DNA of 64,000 nucleotides, from NCBI RefSeq assembly GCF_030867145.1, contig NC_134417.1, positions 8,595,577 to 8,659,576 on the forward strand. The letters run 5' to 3'. The notes beneath the pieces are model-generated. The model saw only the letters and a list, made by a program, of their open reading frames with translations, was not told the origin of the DNA and did no database searches. The stretch's first letter is position 1. Each line of letters opens with the position of its first letter. Origin of the DNA: Opisthocomus hoazin. Lineage: Eukaryota > Chordata > Aves > Opisthocomiformes > Opisthocomidae. Both the position numbers and the translations under genes were made by a program. Shown here piece after piece: positions 40,204 to 55,700 of this stretch.

Positions 40204-42312
40204 AAAACTTCTACAGGTTATATTAGTAAGTTTTTCTGGTTATGAATTCTAGATATTTTTCTTGTACTTTTGGAAAAAGATATAGTCCTGATAATCTAGC
40301 ATGCTTAACAATCTGATATGGCATCAGCAGGATACCGTATTAGAACCTATGTTCATTTAGATTATATTAATCCTTGTGCTTTAAAATTAACACCAACAGA
40401 GTTTAAAAAAAGAGACAGTGCCACAAAAAACACAGCTTAACTTAAACATTTACATTGAAAATTACTGCTTTGGAGAATATTTATGTTGGCACAAGTACCA
40501 TGGTTTTGACTACCGTTTAAAACACACGTGGTTTATCAGAAATCTGAAATAAGTGCTCAGCCCTTTCCACTCCCGCATAGCACCTATGCGATACCGGTAT
40601 TTACGGGGCTTTCCACGTTCTGTTCCAAGCTCAAGAGCAGGGAGAAGGGGCTGGGCTCGCATCGCCCTCGCAGCCCCGCTGCAGTCCCCATGGCAATCTT
40701 CTCCACATGAGAGCTCTCCCATCACATGCTGTCTCTGTCTGGACTCAAATGCCAAGTTGTGCAAATAGCTATTTTACGCACTACATACTTTAACTAAACT
40801 TTTTTCTGTTTAATATTTTAAACAGAATAGAACCCAAGACAACTTTATTTGGACTTTGCCAGCAAAAACGGTGAGCTCAAAAACTTTGGGATTGGAAGTT
40901 ATTTTAGAGATTAGCCTTGAAATTTAAACCAGGATCCAGACATGATCTCAAAAGCCACTCGAATTTTGGTAGCATCTCAATTTGGATATAGATTTATCAT
41001 CAAATGCTTATTTTGTCAGAGAAGATATTTACTTTTAAAATTTTAATTTAATCAGGTAATGAACATCTTTAGGCATCTTTTTATTAAGCACATATGCACC
41101 TAATAGACACTTTGGAGCAGAACTGACATAGCTCTCTGTCTCTGAGGTGGAGAAAACTGAACTCTGAACAGTAACCATCTTCTTAGAAATATCCTCTTCA
41201 GGGGCCTTCAAAATCATCCTGCAGTTGATTAGCATCTAAATAATTAGATTTTTGGTCATGTCTGTTTTGAAAGCTATAAGGGAAGTAGCCTCAGGGCAGA
41301 AGTCTTTTGTACCGTATGTGCCATGACCTTATCACCCATACAAGGAGTTACAGGAAGGGCATGGCTGACTTTCACCTAATCAATTAGAAAGCCATTAATG
41401 GGCCATGGCTGCAAGATGCTTAGCACCCTCAGCTTAGTCGTGTACAAGAGACACACAAAGATCTGGATTTTGCAACTCAGATCTTCTGCTGATATAAAAC
41501 AGTATAGTTCTAAACAGGTGAACAGATCTGATTGTTTTACAATAATTAAGGAAGAAAATAAATTTATTCGATCCATATGCTATTCAAATTACTAGAAAAT
41601 ATGTACTTCTCTCTGAATTCCTTCGGGAAAGCCAAAGTAGTAATTGTCAGCCTTGCTGATCTGTATCCCAAAGAACTTGAAAGAAAAATCAAGGACTGAG
41701 GTAACACCTAGAACCAAATGCTGCTGTAACTATTCAATTTATTTTAGAAAAGAACTCCTATAAAGGCAGAAAAAATCAGGCTGTAAGTTTTTGGCCACAT
41801 ATATTTTGTTCTCATCTTTTAAAAAAAACACAGAATGTTGACACAGAGTCTTTGAGCTTATACAATAAAAGACAGTATACAAAATCAATGAAATTGTTCT
41901 GTTCTATTAGAAAACAAAGGTGCAATTAGGAATAAGCGAAGAGAATGCAGCAAACTGCAATGACCAAACTCTACAGAAAAGTTTTCAGAGAGCACATCCC
42001 AAGCAAACCAAAATATTAATGAGGACAAATCCCTTGCTGGTGGGGTCAGCACAGCATCACCAGCTGAGAATATGATCCAGAAAGAAGAGGAGAAATTGAA
42101 TGATGAAAGCCCTAAACACCATGTATGCAACATCTGGTCCATTATCAGCTATTAGAAAATACTTCTATTATCAACAAAATAAAGGCCATTAAACTGAGAA
42201 AAATCTTATTCTATTTAAATGAAACATTATGCCTGTTAATGTGGTTGGTATATTAGGATGTAGGACCTACCATAGGCACAATAAAATTCTCATATGTTTT
42301 AATTCATTTACG

Positions 42313-42368
42313 CATGCCTGCATTTAATATGCTTTGTGACCATGTCTGCAATTAATATGATTTATGAG
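42313..42368. repeat. 28-bp imperfect tandem dimer with TAAT cores (PAX3 intron 7)
   Basis: Two adjacent 28-bp units (42313-42340 and 42341-42368) match at 23 of 28 positions. Both begin CATG(C/T)CTGCA and contain TTAATATG. The five differences are spread out, so the duplication is old. Its persistence in a TAAT-rich, non-microsatellite context suggests a possible homeodomain-binding module. Confidence 0.7.
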
Positions 42369-43396
42369 AAAAGAACATGTGCAATATTTTTTGGGTACAG
42401 TGATACATTTTCTCCTCCTGTGAATGAAAGATTTAATGAAACAGCTCAAGGAAAATTGTTGGCAGTTAAAGTATTAAGTTGAACTGACAGAATCATGAGT
42501 AAACTTTAGTGGAGTTAATGATATCCTCTTATCTGACCCTGACACATTTGCAGCATGTAATTTACAGAAGCTCTGTCCAGGGAATCTTGACAAATGCTCC
42601 TAACGATGTCAGGGCAATGTTCCATTCTAATGTAAACCAGATGTGGGTCAGATACCCTCATTCATCACTAACACTGAAAATTTCAAACTCCTCCTGAGAT
42701 GAATGGCATTACCTGCTGTTCACTCTTTTCACTGTAGAAAAATATCTCAAACAAAATATTGCACAAGAAAACACAAAAATGATGGTTCTTATGCATTAGA
42801 ACGAGATATTTTAGATTAATTACAATTAATTAGCTACACGGATCTACACCTACAGGATCCTAGAACCATGTCGCTGATTCGTTTTACATATATATTTCTG
42901 CCAAACAGATGAGGAAACCTAACAGAAAGCATTTTCATGCCAAATGGCAAGCACTGGGAGCCACGTACTTGCTTACTGAAAATAGGAGCAAATACACTGA
43001 CTTTGAACATCTGATGATCTGACCATCTTCATACTCGTATCAGATGAGACCCCATACTGATTTCACACCACCAGATATCAGTGGTAGCTATACTGAAATT
43101 AGAGAAGGTGCACTGGTGTACATTTAGGGCAATTAAGAGGATAACTTGATCCTTCATTAATTATATTTTTATCTACAGATCACTAGTGTTCACAACATTA
43201 TCACAGCCTGTCAATGAACTCGTGTCTTTTTTCAGGTGCCAGATCATGGAGTCACAGGACCAGGTAACGTTAAAAAAAAATAAATTCAAAGATAAGCTAA
43301 TTATCTATCTCCTGGTTGTACGGAAAAGCTTAAAAAATGTCAAGACAACTGAAAAAGTAAAACAGCAAGCCCAAAGAGAAACACATGCTTACAATT

Positions 43397-43440
43397 GATA
43401 TATATATATTAATATAGAAGTGTGTATATATATATATATG
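43397..43440. repeat. TA-rich microsatellite in PAX3 intron 7
   Basis: Two (TA)n blocks separated by a short spacer containing AGAAGTGTG. Confidence 0.85.
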
Positions 43441-46400
43441 AATTTGAAGTGTATATACATAAAACTAAACATCTCAAAACTTCTTCAGGCAGTCTCAGAG
43501 ACTGTAGACTCATGAGTTTAAATGCATAAATATGGCAATATTACATACAACAGTTCATAACAAGACTAAATTTGAGATTTCATTGCTCTCTGCCTGTAAA
43601 CTCTTCTCCCCCCACCTTCTACTCAACCCAAAACACAAAAGCAGGATTCTGGCCATCATGAAAACCAGCCCAGCTATCTCTAGGTGGTCTCTCACACATC
43701 TTCCCTCCACAACTGCAATACATGCGTTTGTTCCCTCTGAAAGCAAAACAAACAAAAAATACACCTTTTTTTAAAAAAAAAATAAATCAAAAAGCACTCA
43801 GTTGTTTTTGCTGGCAGATGGCCAGGGGATGCAATCTGCAAAGCCATCACAGAAAGACTCTTACCCAACTCTACATTTGGCCCTACAATAACAGCAATTG
43901 CATTATCTATGCCTACATAGCTGGATTTACCAGTAGAAATTTCCTACAAATTCCCAGCCATTTAGGTAAAAGCAGTAAGTTATCAATAAAGGTCAGGAAA
44001 AAGAAGATAATGGACAAGTATAACTAGAGGAATCCAACCAGTATTGAAGGGTTCATTTATGAGGCTCCCATTAATGTATATGCCAGGGTCTCTAATCTCT
44101 AATTACTCGGGAAAAACAAGTGTGTTGCTGTTTTGATTAGGGGAAGCCTCTAGGTATTCTGACTCAGCACTCAGTCTTTCTTTTATAAAAAAATTACTAC
44201 TGATATCCTGTCAAAAAATCAAGATAAAAATAAAATAGTTATGTCTAGAGAGTTAGGAAGCTTTGAAGGAAACTGAGCCCAATGCATTTAAAGATGGATA
44301 CATGGCTTTCTAGAGTGACTTTGCGAAGGATGAAATTATGCTCTTTCTAATTCCACTGCAATATTCATGCCATGGTATTTTTAGTACCTTTCTTTGGAAA
44401 TCTGAAGTACAGAGTATAATTAAGGGCTCAAGTAAGCCATCTGTGATTACTTATGACAAAGCCCTCATTCATGTTTAATTGGATAAATATGCAAGTATTC
44501 AGATTCCTGCTGATATTTCTATTTTGTAAATTCATTAAAGAATTAGAAGTTCACCAATGCATGCCTGTCATATACTCTGTGAAGGGCTGACTCAGTTAAC
44601 AGTGGTTCAAGTTGAACTTCAATGTGTAGCAAAAGCAAAAAATTATTTTAAGGGTTGCAGTGACAGCGAATACTCAGCCTGCGTATATTCTAAATGGTAC
44701 AAATTATTATGGAGGAAGATAAGTCAGTTTTGTGAGCAGTATCATCAAAAAAGGGTAGAGAAAACCAAGAAAGTGATACGTTTTATATATATTGTGTCAT
44801 TTTACTATTACATTTTTGTATTTAAGATAGCTGTATTTTTTACTGTATTTCTAAAATTTATTCTCATGAAATTACATTAAACTTGGCTTAAATTTCCAGA
44901 GAAGTCCAGAGCTTTTTTGTAACTCCATGTAAGAGTTCTGAGCTGTAAGAGGAGATTTGCTTTTAGAAAGCTGAAGCCCCACCCAAACCCTCCCAACTTA
45001 TCTGGCGTAGTGGGGCTGGATGTGGAAATAGGCCCAGGGAGAGAAGGTAAGGTGGACATTCAAAATGTAAGGTCACCTGTTTACTGCTGTTGTGATATTA
45101 GTCTATTTTATTATATAAGTTATATACAAATATATATTTATAGTAGTTAATAATATTAAAATATTTACAAAACAAATAATAAATGTTATTATTCTTGAAC
45201 AGTAACAATTACAAAAGTATTGGATCCCATTTATTTGTACCCACTCCAGAAACAGAAATAATGAATCCCATTGGCTCAACTTTTTTTTAAAATTAAAAAA
45301 AATGAAACAAAAACAAAAACTCGTGTTCATGAAAATGATATCATGTGAATTAACTTTCCTCCTCACAGAGAAATCCCTGACCTCTGTCTCATGTTCTTGG
45401 GTCATTAAGCGAAGAGCTCTCAAGGCCAAGTTCATTGTGACAAAGATGACGAGCTTCTCATTGGTGTGCAACTTGGATCTAAATGAAATGTTTCTTTGGG
45501 CAACCAGCTGGACAGTAATTCGACAGAAGGTACAGGAAAACGGGTAATAAATTAATAGTTGGGGTTTTTTTCCCCCTCTTCTCCCTCTTGATGAGGGAAT
45601 GCAAGTTTTTAGCCACCGGTTCCTGTGTTTCCCTTAAAAGCAGAGTTAACAAGACAATATGAACATATCTAACTGATTCGACAGCTGCCAGCAGATCCAT
45701 ACTTCAGGTTAATGAAAACCAAGTGCTCTCAAAACTTAAGAGAAGCCAATTGCCTAAGATCTACCTCACCAAAGAGAGTTCCAGGATAGTTCTTAAACTC
45801 AGGCAGTGAAATGTTTTGACAGTAGAAGAAAGAAATCTTGAAATAGCTTGCATCTTTACTACTGTTCACAGAAAAGTTTGGAATTATCTTATGAAGATTA
45901 TTCCTGAGCTCCAGGTAACAGCATGAGAACTGCAAACTCTGTTAAAGACTGTTACGATCTTCTACGCAACTCATTCAACATTCAACCCACTTCCCAGTTT
46001 GAAACTGCAGCCTTGACTCAGCTATGGGGGCAGATGACAAGGGAGAGGAAAAACAATTTTTTTCAAGGGCAAGGAGGGGAAAAAACAAACAAAAAAATCT
46101 ATATCCAGCAGGTGACAGGTTACACGTTTGTTCTTTTTCCAGAAAAAAATTAACACTGCAGTACTATTTAAGCCTGGGTATCCTACAGGTTAAACCCAGG
46201 AAGCAAGCAGCCTCACAGGCAGCAATGCGAGCAGAGTATTGCAGCTCCACCTGAATCCACGAGCAGTCCAAAACGGCACGCTTCAACACCGGCAAACTGA
46301 ACCGCCTGGTGTAGGGCAAACTCTGCTGCTTTGACACTAATAAAAAGCACATGACAAGGTCAAGGGATGCCCGTGTACACCGGAAAAGACTTTTTGCTTA

Positions 46401-48823
46401 TCTTAAATGAAGCAGTTCAAAATATTGATACCCTGTCTTAAAAACACTCTGCTCTCTAATAAGACCATACACCTGCAGTTGCCAGACAAGTGTTTTTGCA
46501 GTTGCTCTTCTGCTTTCTATGGAACAATTGTTGATCGCTGTTAATGCTGGGATCAAAAAGTGACGTGCCAATTCTGAGGCCCACTTAAGTCCTATACACA
46601 TGTATTAACACATAGATATGCTACTCCCTAATAACATTTAAATTAACAAATGTTTGTTAAAAGAAAATACACTAAGCAACTGAAATCTAATTTGAAAAGG
46701 AAATATAATATTCCCATAAACGTATGCATGAAAGCCAAGAAGCTGCATAACAAGCGTAGAAAACACAAAAATATGCAATTTACATATATTACACACTAAT
46801 AATCTCTGTTCTGACATTGTATTTAAAAAGCTCTGGCTGAGATTGCATGCTTGCAGTTTGGTGGCTTTTTCATGAAATACCAACCAGGACACTCCTGGCT
46901 ATCGGTTCCCCGAGACATTAATCTCTGTCTTATTCCTGCAAAAGTCGACCCTTGGCAGGTCTGTAAGACAGAGGTCCTCTCACCACAGCCAGGTAGCAAC
47001 AAGTAAACCAGATGAACAAGCAGAATGATCAGTCATATGGAAGAGATCTGCAGATGCTGTCTTCATGTTAAAAAGTGCTGAATACTATTAGCAAGCTGGG
47101 ACTCTTCCTATTCTCTTAAACAACAGCAACAACATTTTATTTCCCAGCCTGCAAGACAGCTATGTTATGGAGTATTCTGCTTCCTAAAACTGACCAAAAT
47201 ATACCATCTTCTCTAGCTTCTAAGTTCACGGCTAAGACGATAAAAATAAAATTACAGCACTCTAGCCACCTCCCTTTGTCCTCTGCCTTCACCGAGTGCT
47301 TCCCTGAAACAACATATTCATCCAACATACTCAAGAACGGAGTTAGAAGGGAAATACCTCGTGTGGAAAATAAAGCTTCCCTGGGGGTTCTGCATGTCAG
47401 CCCCTCATTTCGAATAAATTGAAGTCAAGAGGAAAACAGGGTTTAAGCCTGGTAGGAACATGATCCCATGAATCTTCATATTAGATTTTGTTCTGCATGT
47501 TCCGAGGTGTTTGGGGTTTTTTTTTACATCACAAAAGATTATTTGGGCTTCTGACAAAGTGCCCTTCCCCCCTCCCTCCCAAGTCACCGTAAATTCAGCT
47601 TTACACACAGTATGTCCAGAGCACTTGCCTGAGAGGACATTGATGGGTGGAAACATTATGCTAATTGCTCACACACCCAGATTTATTGTGGTCAAAAATC
47701 CATTGGCTAGTAAAAAGACCTTCTTTCCTTCTCATCTAAATTCCACGCACACAGGCAGGGCACTGCAACATGCCCACTCAGCAGGAAAACTCCTGTTTCT
47801 CTCTCCGCAAACTCCCCAACGCAGAACTGGTTTTCGGCTTGCCGGCCACCCGAGCGCCTGCAGGAAGCACCCCGAGGAAGCGCGCCCAGGAGATGCGCTG
47901 TGACACCCCCCACGACTCAGGGGCATTTCACACACGGAGACGGCGCCCAGCCGTGACCGGCGTCTGAGGCTCTTCTTTCGAGCATAAAGCACAATTGCTG
48001 TTTTGCTAGAGGCCCATAATTTCTTGCACATAATTTACATACTCGAGGCTGTATCACTCCCTCATACAAACACAAAGCCTAGGCATGCCATTTTATACAT
48101 GCTTACGTTTCATACATGTCTCTAACTCATTGTTCAGGCCCCAAAACAGTTTGGTTTAAAGGAGCTGTCGGTAACACAGAGTGAATTTAGGGCTGGGATT
48201 TTTGTTTGTTTGATGGAAATATCTTTATTGGCCAACAAAGGTAATCATTCAGTTGTGAAGAAGCTGTTCAAAATCTAAATGGATATAAGTAATCTCCTGT
48301 ACGCATTCAGTGATCAACACAACCTCAGCTTCTGAGTGATCAGCCTTCTCCTAGACCTGTTGGTAGAGATGCAGGATAGGGCCAGAAGCTCTAAGCACTT
48401 GGGTAGGAAAAGGTTTCAAAAGTCTAAGGAAAAACAACAAAAATCAGACATTTCACAGAGTAAAGATAGGGCTGGGTGTAAAGAAGCACAGTAACTGATT
48501 AAAGATGTCTAATCTGCTCTGGGATCTTCTTTTGATTATATCAAACCTCAAATCAGAAAGACTCTGGGGGGAGGAAACCTGGCCTCACTTTTTTGTCTCA
48601 CTTTGCCCAGACACCACAAGATTTCTTTACTGTTGTGCTCCACTTGTGCGGCACACACAATAAAAACTTTGTGAAAGGAAAAAAAGATCACAGTTTCCAT
48701 AGCCAGAACCAACACACATTTAAACTGACACTAACAACTACTTTTGATGGATTAATGCTGAATCCCAGAAAGATGTTTATGTCAAAATTGTGGAAGCCTT
48801 GCACACTACAAAACTGGCCATTT

Positions 48824-48839
48824 AAAAAAAAAAAAAAAA
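48824..48839. repeat. Poly(A) tract in PAX3 intron 7
   Basis: Run of 16 A with no recognisable element attached. Confidence 0.85.
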
Positions 48840-50254
48840 TGACACAACTAATATAATGTCATGGCTTTTGTTAGAGATTGCATTTAGAAATCAGAATTCT
48901 TTAGAACAAAATCCATTCAAGTCTTGTTGGAAGTACATCCGTTTGTTTTTCTGTTGGTATTTTTTTCCTGAGGTTTCAAGCCATAAAGTTTTGTACCCCA
49001 CTCTGTGCTATAGGAATCTGTGAAACTTAATTACATTTACTGTTACAAAAAAGGGTTTATGAACTTTTGCCTTTGGGCAAAAATGTTTATTTCATTGCCT
49101 TTGTTATTCATTCTTTTCAACTCCAGTGCCTTTGAACTTTTCAGCTGCACAGAGTTATCACCGTTGCACAGGAACCAGGAACTGTACTCCCGAGATGCAA
49201 ACCACAAGTTGAAGAAAACGAAGGAGGCAAAGATATATGAGTCGTTATTTTGGCCACCCTTTGTGCCATTAAAATCTCATTTTCTGCCTATTAGAATGCC
49301 CTCTCCCTGCTTAGGCAGTGGTGATAGTCAGTGATTAGTGTGTAATTGAGTATAATTGTCTTTTCACTTTTCATTTGTGTCATTCTGAGCTTCTCTCTGT
49401 TTTTCTAACCACTGAGAGGAAAAAAGGGTAGAAAGCAGATAAAGCTGTTAAAACTCTCACTTTCAGCCCTGAAGAGATTCCTGATTGTAATTATAGATTG
49501 CATCCTCTTTGTGACTTCTCAGAATTTAGTGGACATCTCTTTCCAAGCACCTGGGCAAAGCTCTTGCTAATAAAATAAACTACCATCTATTCAAGCTTTA
49601 ACTAATAATGTCAGCTTCAGACAGATGCTACGCGTAGGAAAATTTAACCAACCTTCTGACACTCAATTATCAAGGCAATTTATTAACATGATTTCCTAAA
49701 AAGAGCTCATGCAAATTAGAAAAACAATTATGGTATTCATGCATTTATATATTGCCAAAGAGCAGTAATACTCCTAATTTATGTATTTATAACTCGATTA
49801 CGGTTCATCTCAATGTGTACTGCTCAGCCCTTGGAACTCTCCTCGTACAACTTGCCCGTAATGTTCCTGAAGCATTTGGTAAAACCTTGGTGAGGTTATC
49901 TTAAAGAGATATTTTATTTGTAGAAACACCTACATGATCTACTTTCTGTACCTAGCCATTCATCTTCAGGAAAATAGCAGCACATTACAAATGCTTGACA
50001 ACTGAATGTAAACATGAAGCCTGCATGATTACATTATAAATCGCTTGAAATTAAATATAAGCTATGACTCTTGATTCAGCCAGTAAGAGGAAAAAAAGTA
50101 AAAAAAGAAGGAAACTAGCAAACTGAAATCATGTGGCTTGTATAAAGAATACATTATGGTTTAAATTTGGCAATTCATTATGCTGTGGCCTGAGGGAATA
50201 GACTCTTTGGTTCTGGTATACAGCAAATCCTCTGTCTGAAAACACAGGACTGAC

Positions 50255-50469
50255 CTGAGGTGAAAGGCCATTGCCAATGGCAGGGTTCATGGGATTTGAG
50301 GGCCCGGACGGAGGCACAAAGCTGTCTGTATAGCTGGAAAATCCATGCCTGGTGCTGGGTAGGCAATAGGCAGAGCTGCTCTCTGGATTCGAAGGGAGGC
50401 TGCTTTGGTGTACAGTGCTTGGAGGGAGAGGCTGAGGTCTATGGACGGTGCTGCTTGGATCAGACACGG
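50255..50469 (-). CDS. PAX3: PAX3 coding exon 7 (transactivation domain)
   Basis: The exon starts after a TTCTAG acceptor with CCGTGTCTGATC, and the split codon gives Ala-Val-Ser-Asp. It ends CCTCAG before GTCAGT, on a complete Gln codon. It is 215 bp, the human exon 7 length as I recall it. It encodes the Pro/Ser/Thr-rich part of the transactivation domain: [17 protein letters not shown], then [19 protein letters not shown], then [18 protein letters not shown]. No folded domain is visible. Small differences from the human protein (for example SLPSNPE and MNPAIG) look like ordinary divergence. The frame stays open into both introns, so a naive ORF reaches 50129-50572. The flanking residues lack PAX3 similarity and both splice sites are strong. 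Confidence 0.97.
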
Positions 50470-51831
<1,362 letters not shown>

Positions 51832-52726
51832 CTACAAATGTTTTAATTAGGGACATTTGATTTTTGTACATTTAATGCGGGTGCATCAGAAATAATGGTA
51901 TCATGTTTCAAATGCATTCAGTGTCTGAGAAGAGAGTTACAGAAGATGCACACTGGGCTTGGAGCTCCCAGGCAAGAAAGCAGCCTTTGGCACACACTTC
52001 CATAGTTCAACAGACACAACACACGAATCCCAAATCCTAGTTTCCTCTCAAATACAGCCTCTCCTGAGAAACAAGCTGACTAACACTTTCAAGCTTTAGT
52101 GCTTTTAATAGCTATCAATCACTGTCCTTTTTATGCCAGATTTAATGAGAAAGGGAAAACCTCTCCATTTGATCTAAGTGCCAGCCAAAGCTATCCGGTC
52201 TGGATTGTATTGTCTTTATATTTAATTTGCTGACCAGTTAGTGGCATCACTTAATGCACTGTTGGAAGGTGCTTGTGTTTATACGTTGTGTTTATACTAT
52301 ATTGCCCTAACGATCAACAGAACCTTAAGCTTTTAATTTGAAAAATACATGCCCCGTGTACAAAACACACAAATCCCTCCCAGCAAGTTTTCATGTATTC
52401 ACACATGTACAAAACATCTCGTAATAAACTTGACATTAACAGCAAATCCAAATTTCAGTACTAGATTAGCACTTCAGAACCACTTTGAAATCTGTTCTCA
52501 GGACAGGGCACCAAACAGATGAGGCTTGAATTAGTGGGACATTCTAGCTATAAATCTGCTCTCCTTCACATCATTCTCAGTTTGTGTTTTAAGTTTTCCA
52601 AGTCTTGGGTGGCTTTTATTGCCTCTAAGCAAGGAAGAGGCAAGACTTCACAAATACAGACACAGTAAGAGTTGCAAAACACAGAGGTTAATATTGGTAT
52701 TACCACGATTACACATTCCACAGATC

Positions 52727-52750
52727 GGAAGGGCAACCGGAAGGGCAACC
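52727..52750. repeat. Perfect 12-bp tandem pair (PAX3 intron 5)
   Basis: GGAAGGGCAACC occurs twice in immediate succession. Confidence 0.85.
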
Positions 52751-55700
52751 AGCCACAGCAGGGGTGCCTGAATCAGCGTGCATCCACACTGCACTGCAAC
52801 TTTTAGATTACAGTGCTCAGGTTCACGAAGTGGACCACCGCAGAAAAAAAAAGGCGGTTTGAGATAAGGGAGGCTACACACATTTGTAAATAAGCACATT
52901 ATTACTCATAATTATACACCCTGAAACAGCTGCAGTGATCATCCGTGGATACAATCAATTAGATAAGACCTTAACCAAGTGTTAGTGCAAGGTAGCTCTG
53001 CACAGCCTGTAAGCCACTGAGGCATGTTAGCTGATGAGCCACATGTAGACATATTTGTAAAAGTAAGTTGGGTCTCAGATCTGTCACCCTTCCTGCAAGC
53101 AGCCCATGCTGGCTCATGAACCAGCCATCACAGACTGAATTTCTAGGTGTAACATCATTTACAAACCATGAGTCGCTATTACACAAGAGTGTAAAAACAT
53201 TTTGGACTACACTGTGGGCTTCTCCTCCACTTGCTATTGCATAGCAGGAATTGTGGGACTCCCTGGGCCATCTGGTTCCTGATGTTGGCCATCTGTCACC
53301 ACGTAGTTTGGTTCGGCTTCATCCTCCTTTCAGAATGGGATGCTCAGTTCACACACCTGCCTCCTACTTCAGCCACAACATCTAGTCCTCAATTGCACAC
53401 TCCCACTCCAGTTTAAGATTTCGGACAGAGGGATAGATGGAGCCCCTGTTCTACCTCAGGAATCCCTCTCGGATTTTTTTACTATACATACCAACGCTCC
53501 CTCTGCCTCCAAATGAACCATTTCTGAAAGCAGCTGGTATGAACAAGGCACTGGGGTGGAGATGAGAGACCTGCAATGAGCAATAGTTGAGGATGGGTCT
53601 AGATTCAGCAATAATCTTTACCTTCTCATCCTACAGACATCTATATCCTTTTTCACCTCTCTCCTTACCCTTCACATCCCATTTAAGTCTAAATTTGTTA
53701 TTTACTCCTCACAGACTCCTTCCACCTGCTTATGTCTCCCAAAGCCCACCAGTCTCACATTCCTGCAGCAGTATCTTTTGAAGATGACAAAAGAGAAGGA
53801 AAAAGAGGCAAGACACACTGAAGAAGGATGAAGAGGCTTTGCTGAAGTCAAAGAGTACTTAGGAAGGATAATAGAGGTCAGAGAGGGAGCAGGGAACAGC
53901 AAACTCATGTTGTAATTAGCCTACTCAGGTCATTAACGATGGCTTTCTCCAAGCACTCTCCCTTCTTCAGGTCAAGAGGGTTATCTGATGATTTTCAAAT
54001 GGTTTGAAAACACTAACTGAACTACACGACGTGAGTGGATTTCACTGAGGAAAATGAGGTAATGAGATTTTGTTTCCTCTACAGATAAGCATTTGCCTTC
54101 AAGCCCTAGATCTTTACTAAAATGAGTCAGATCCCAAACTTTAACTCAGTAGCGAGTGACATGCATTAATGTACAGTTTTATGCTTTTATTTATGGATAG
54201 ATTTTGGCTTATTTTACAGATTTCCATTTTTCCACAACTGCAGATATGTATTAAACATCCCTGAAAGGGACACACTCAATGGTGTCAAAAAGTCTACAGC
54301 AGCCACGCGATGAACATACCTGCGCAGAGCTCTGTTGCCACTTGGAGCCCCATTAAATTCAGCAGGACTCTGCAGGGGTGCAGGAACCTGCCTGGGCTGT
54401 GCAGAAACAAGGCTGTGTATTACCACCTCAGTCCCATGCTACACGGGTGCTACTCAGCTGGCACCCATGTCACATGCTGCTGGCACAGCTGTGGCTCCAG
54501 GCTCGTTGGCTCCAGCCTCTGCCACTCCACTGCCTTGCTGCCCCATCCACCACAGCACACACCTTCTGTCACTTGCCCGGGCTTCTGACTTTCCCTGGGC
54601 AGTATGAAAGCAGATGGCACCTAGCACCAGAGTTAGCCCAAAATGAACTCACCAAAACTGCATGAACAAATTCAAAACTGCAGAGCAAGTCTTATTACCA
54701 CTAACACCACATGTACTCATCACTACAGAATGGCGGAGGCACATTGAAAAAAATAAATACCGTACACCTTTGCAGTAAGCACCAGCGGTCTGATCCACAC
54801 AGGTACTTGTTTCCCTTTGATTTTAACAGGTTTTAACCAACGTTGGTAAAAATACTAAAAAGAATTTCCCATTAAAATGACCGTAAGTGTGGCCCTGACT
54901 CTTACTATCACACTTTTTTTACAAATGAACAGACTGAAGCTCTGAATCTGTAATTCTGGATGCTTTACCACAATAGTTTCTATTATTGTTACTATTTACT
55001 GTCATAGCCCCACCCTTTCCATATGGCGTGAGATTTGGTCTGCGACTGTGTTTACCTCCCATTTTATACCATGTAACTGCAGATTTCAGATGTTGTGTGT
55101 GACAGAACACAAAGAAGAAATAATGCAACAGTAAGACAGAAGAAGAAAATACAAACAAAATTAAATGACAGAGTTAAAAAGTTGAAAGTCAGTTCTGGAA
55201 AGTCAAGAAAAAGATTACTTGAAGCTAAATAACTCAAACCTAAATATTTTCTTTACATTTCACGTAATGCTTTTTAAAATTAGTCAGATTCCAAACTTTA
55301 TTCAGTAGCATTTCTATGCTTTCTATGTTAACTGACATGATTTATTTTATTATTATTTTTTATTTCATTTAGACTATGTGCAGCTGCCTTGAATTATTGT
55401 CAAGTGTTCAGAAAATTTTTTTATTTTTTAAATCAGCACATATCATGAAGAATCCATGTGCACCATCGCCACTAATTAAAGAAATCTTGAAAAATTTTGC
55501 CAATGTCAAGCCAACACTTAAAAATAAATCTAGTCACCACAAGCCAATGTGTCTGCTTAGAAACATCTTGTAAACACCTGGGGAAACATTTTCCTTTGTC
55601 TGTACATTTCCAACATCATTTAAACACAATGTCCCCTTATGTTCAGCAAATTTCAACTTCAACCAGCATGACAAAATCCTCATCTCGTGAGTGGCCTTTC

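Larger units (their letters stand above)
38250..50254 (-). other. PAX3: PAX3 intron 7
   Basis: A 12.0-kb intron between exons 7 and 8 with GTCAGT and CTTTTAG borders. The corresponding human intron is the breakpoint site of the PAX3-FOXO1 fusion in alveolar rhabdomyosarcoma. It contains simple repeats (C-run 38652-38662, TA-rich 43397-43440, AT-rich 45094-45190, poly(A) 48824-48839), a tandem duplication at 40154-40203 and a 28-bp tandem dimer at 42313-42368. Several TAAT-rich stretches look like candidate conserved non-coding elements. I recognise no internal gene. Confidence 0.85.

Noticed and set aside
49020..49334. 104-codon plus-strand ORF with a hydrophobic N-terminal stretch, inside PAX3 intron 7
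   Set aside because: The hydrophobic run is Phe/Leu-rich from T-rich DNA. There are no family features, and it lies inside an intron on the opposite strand.
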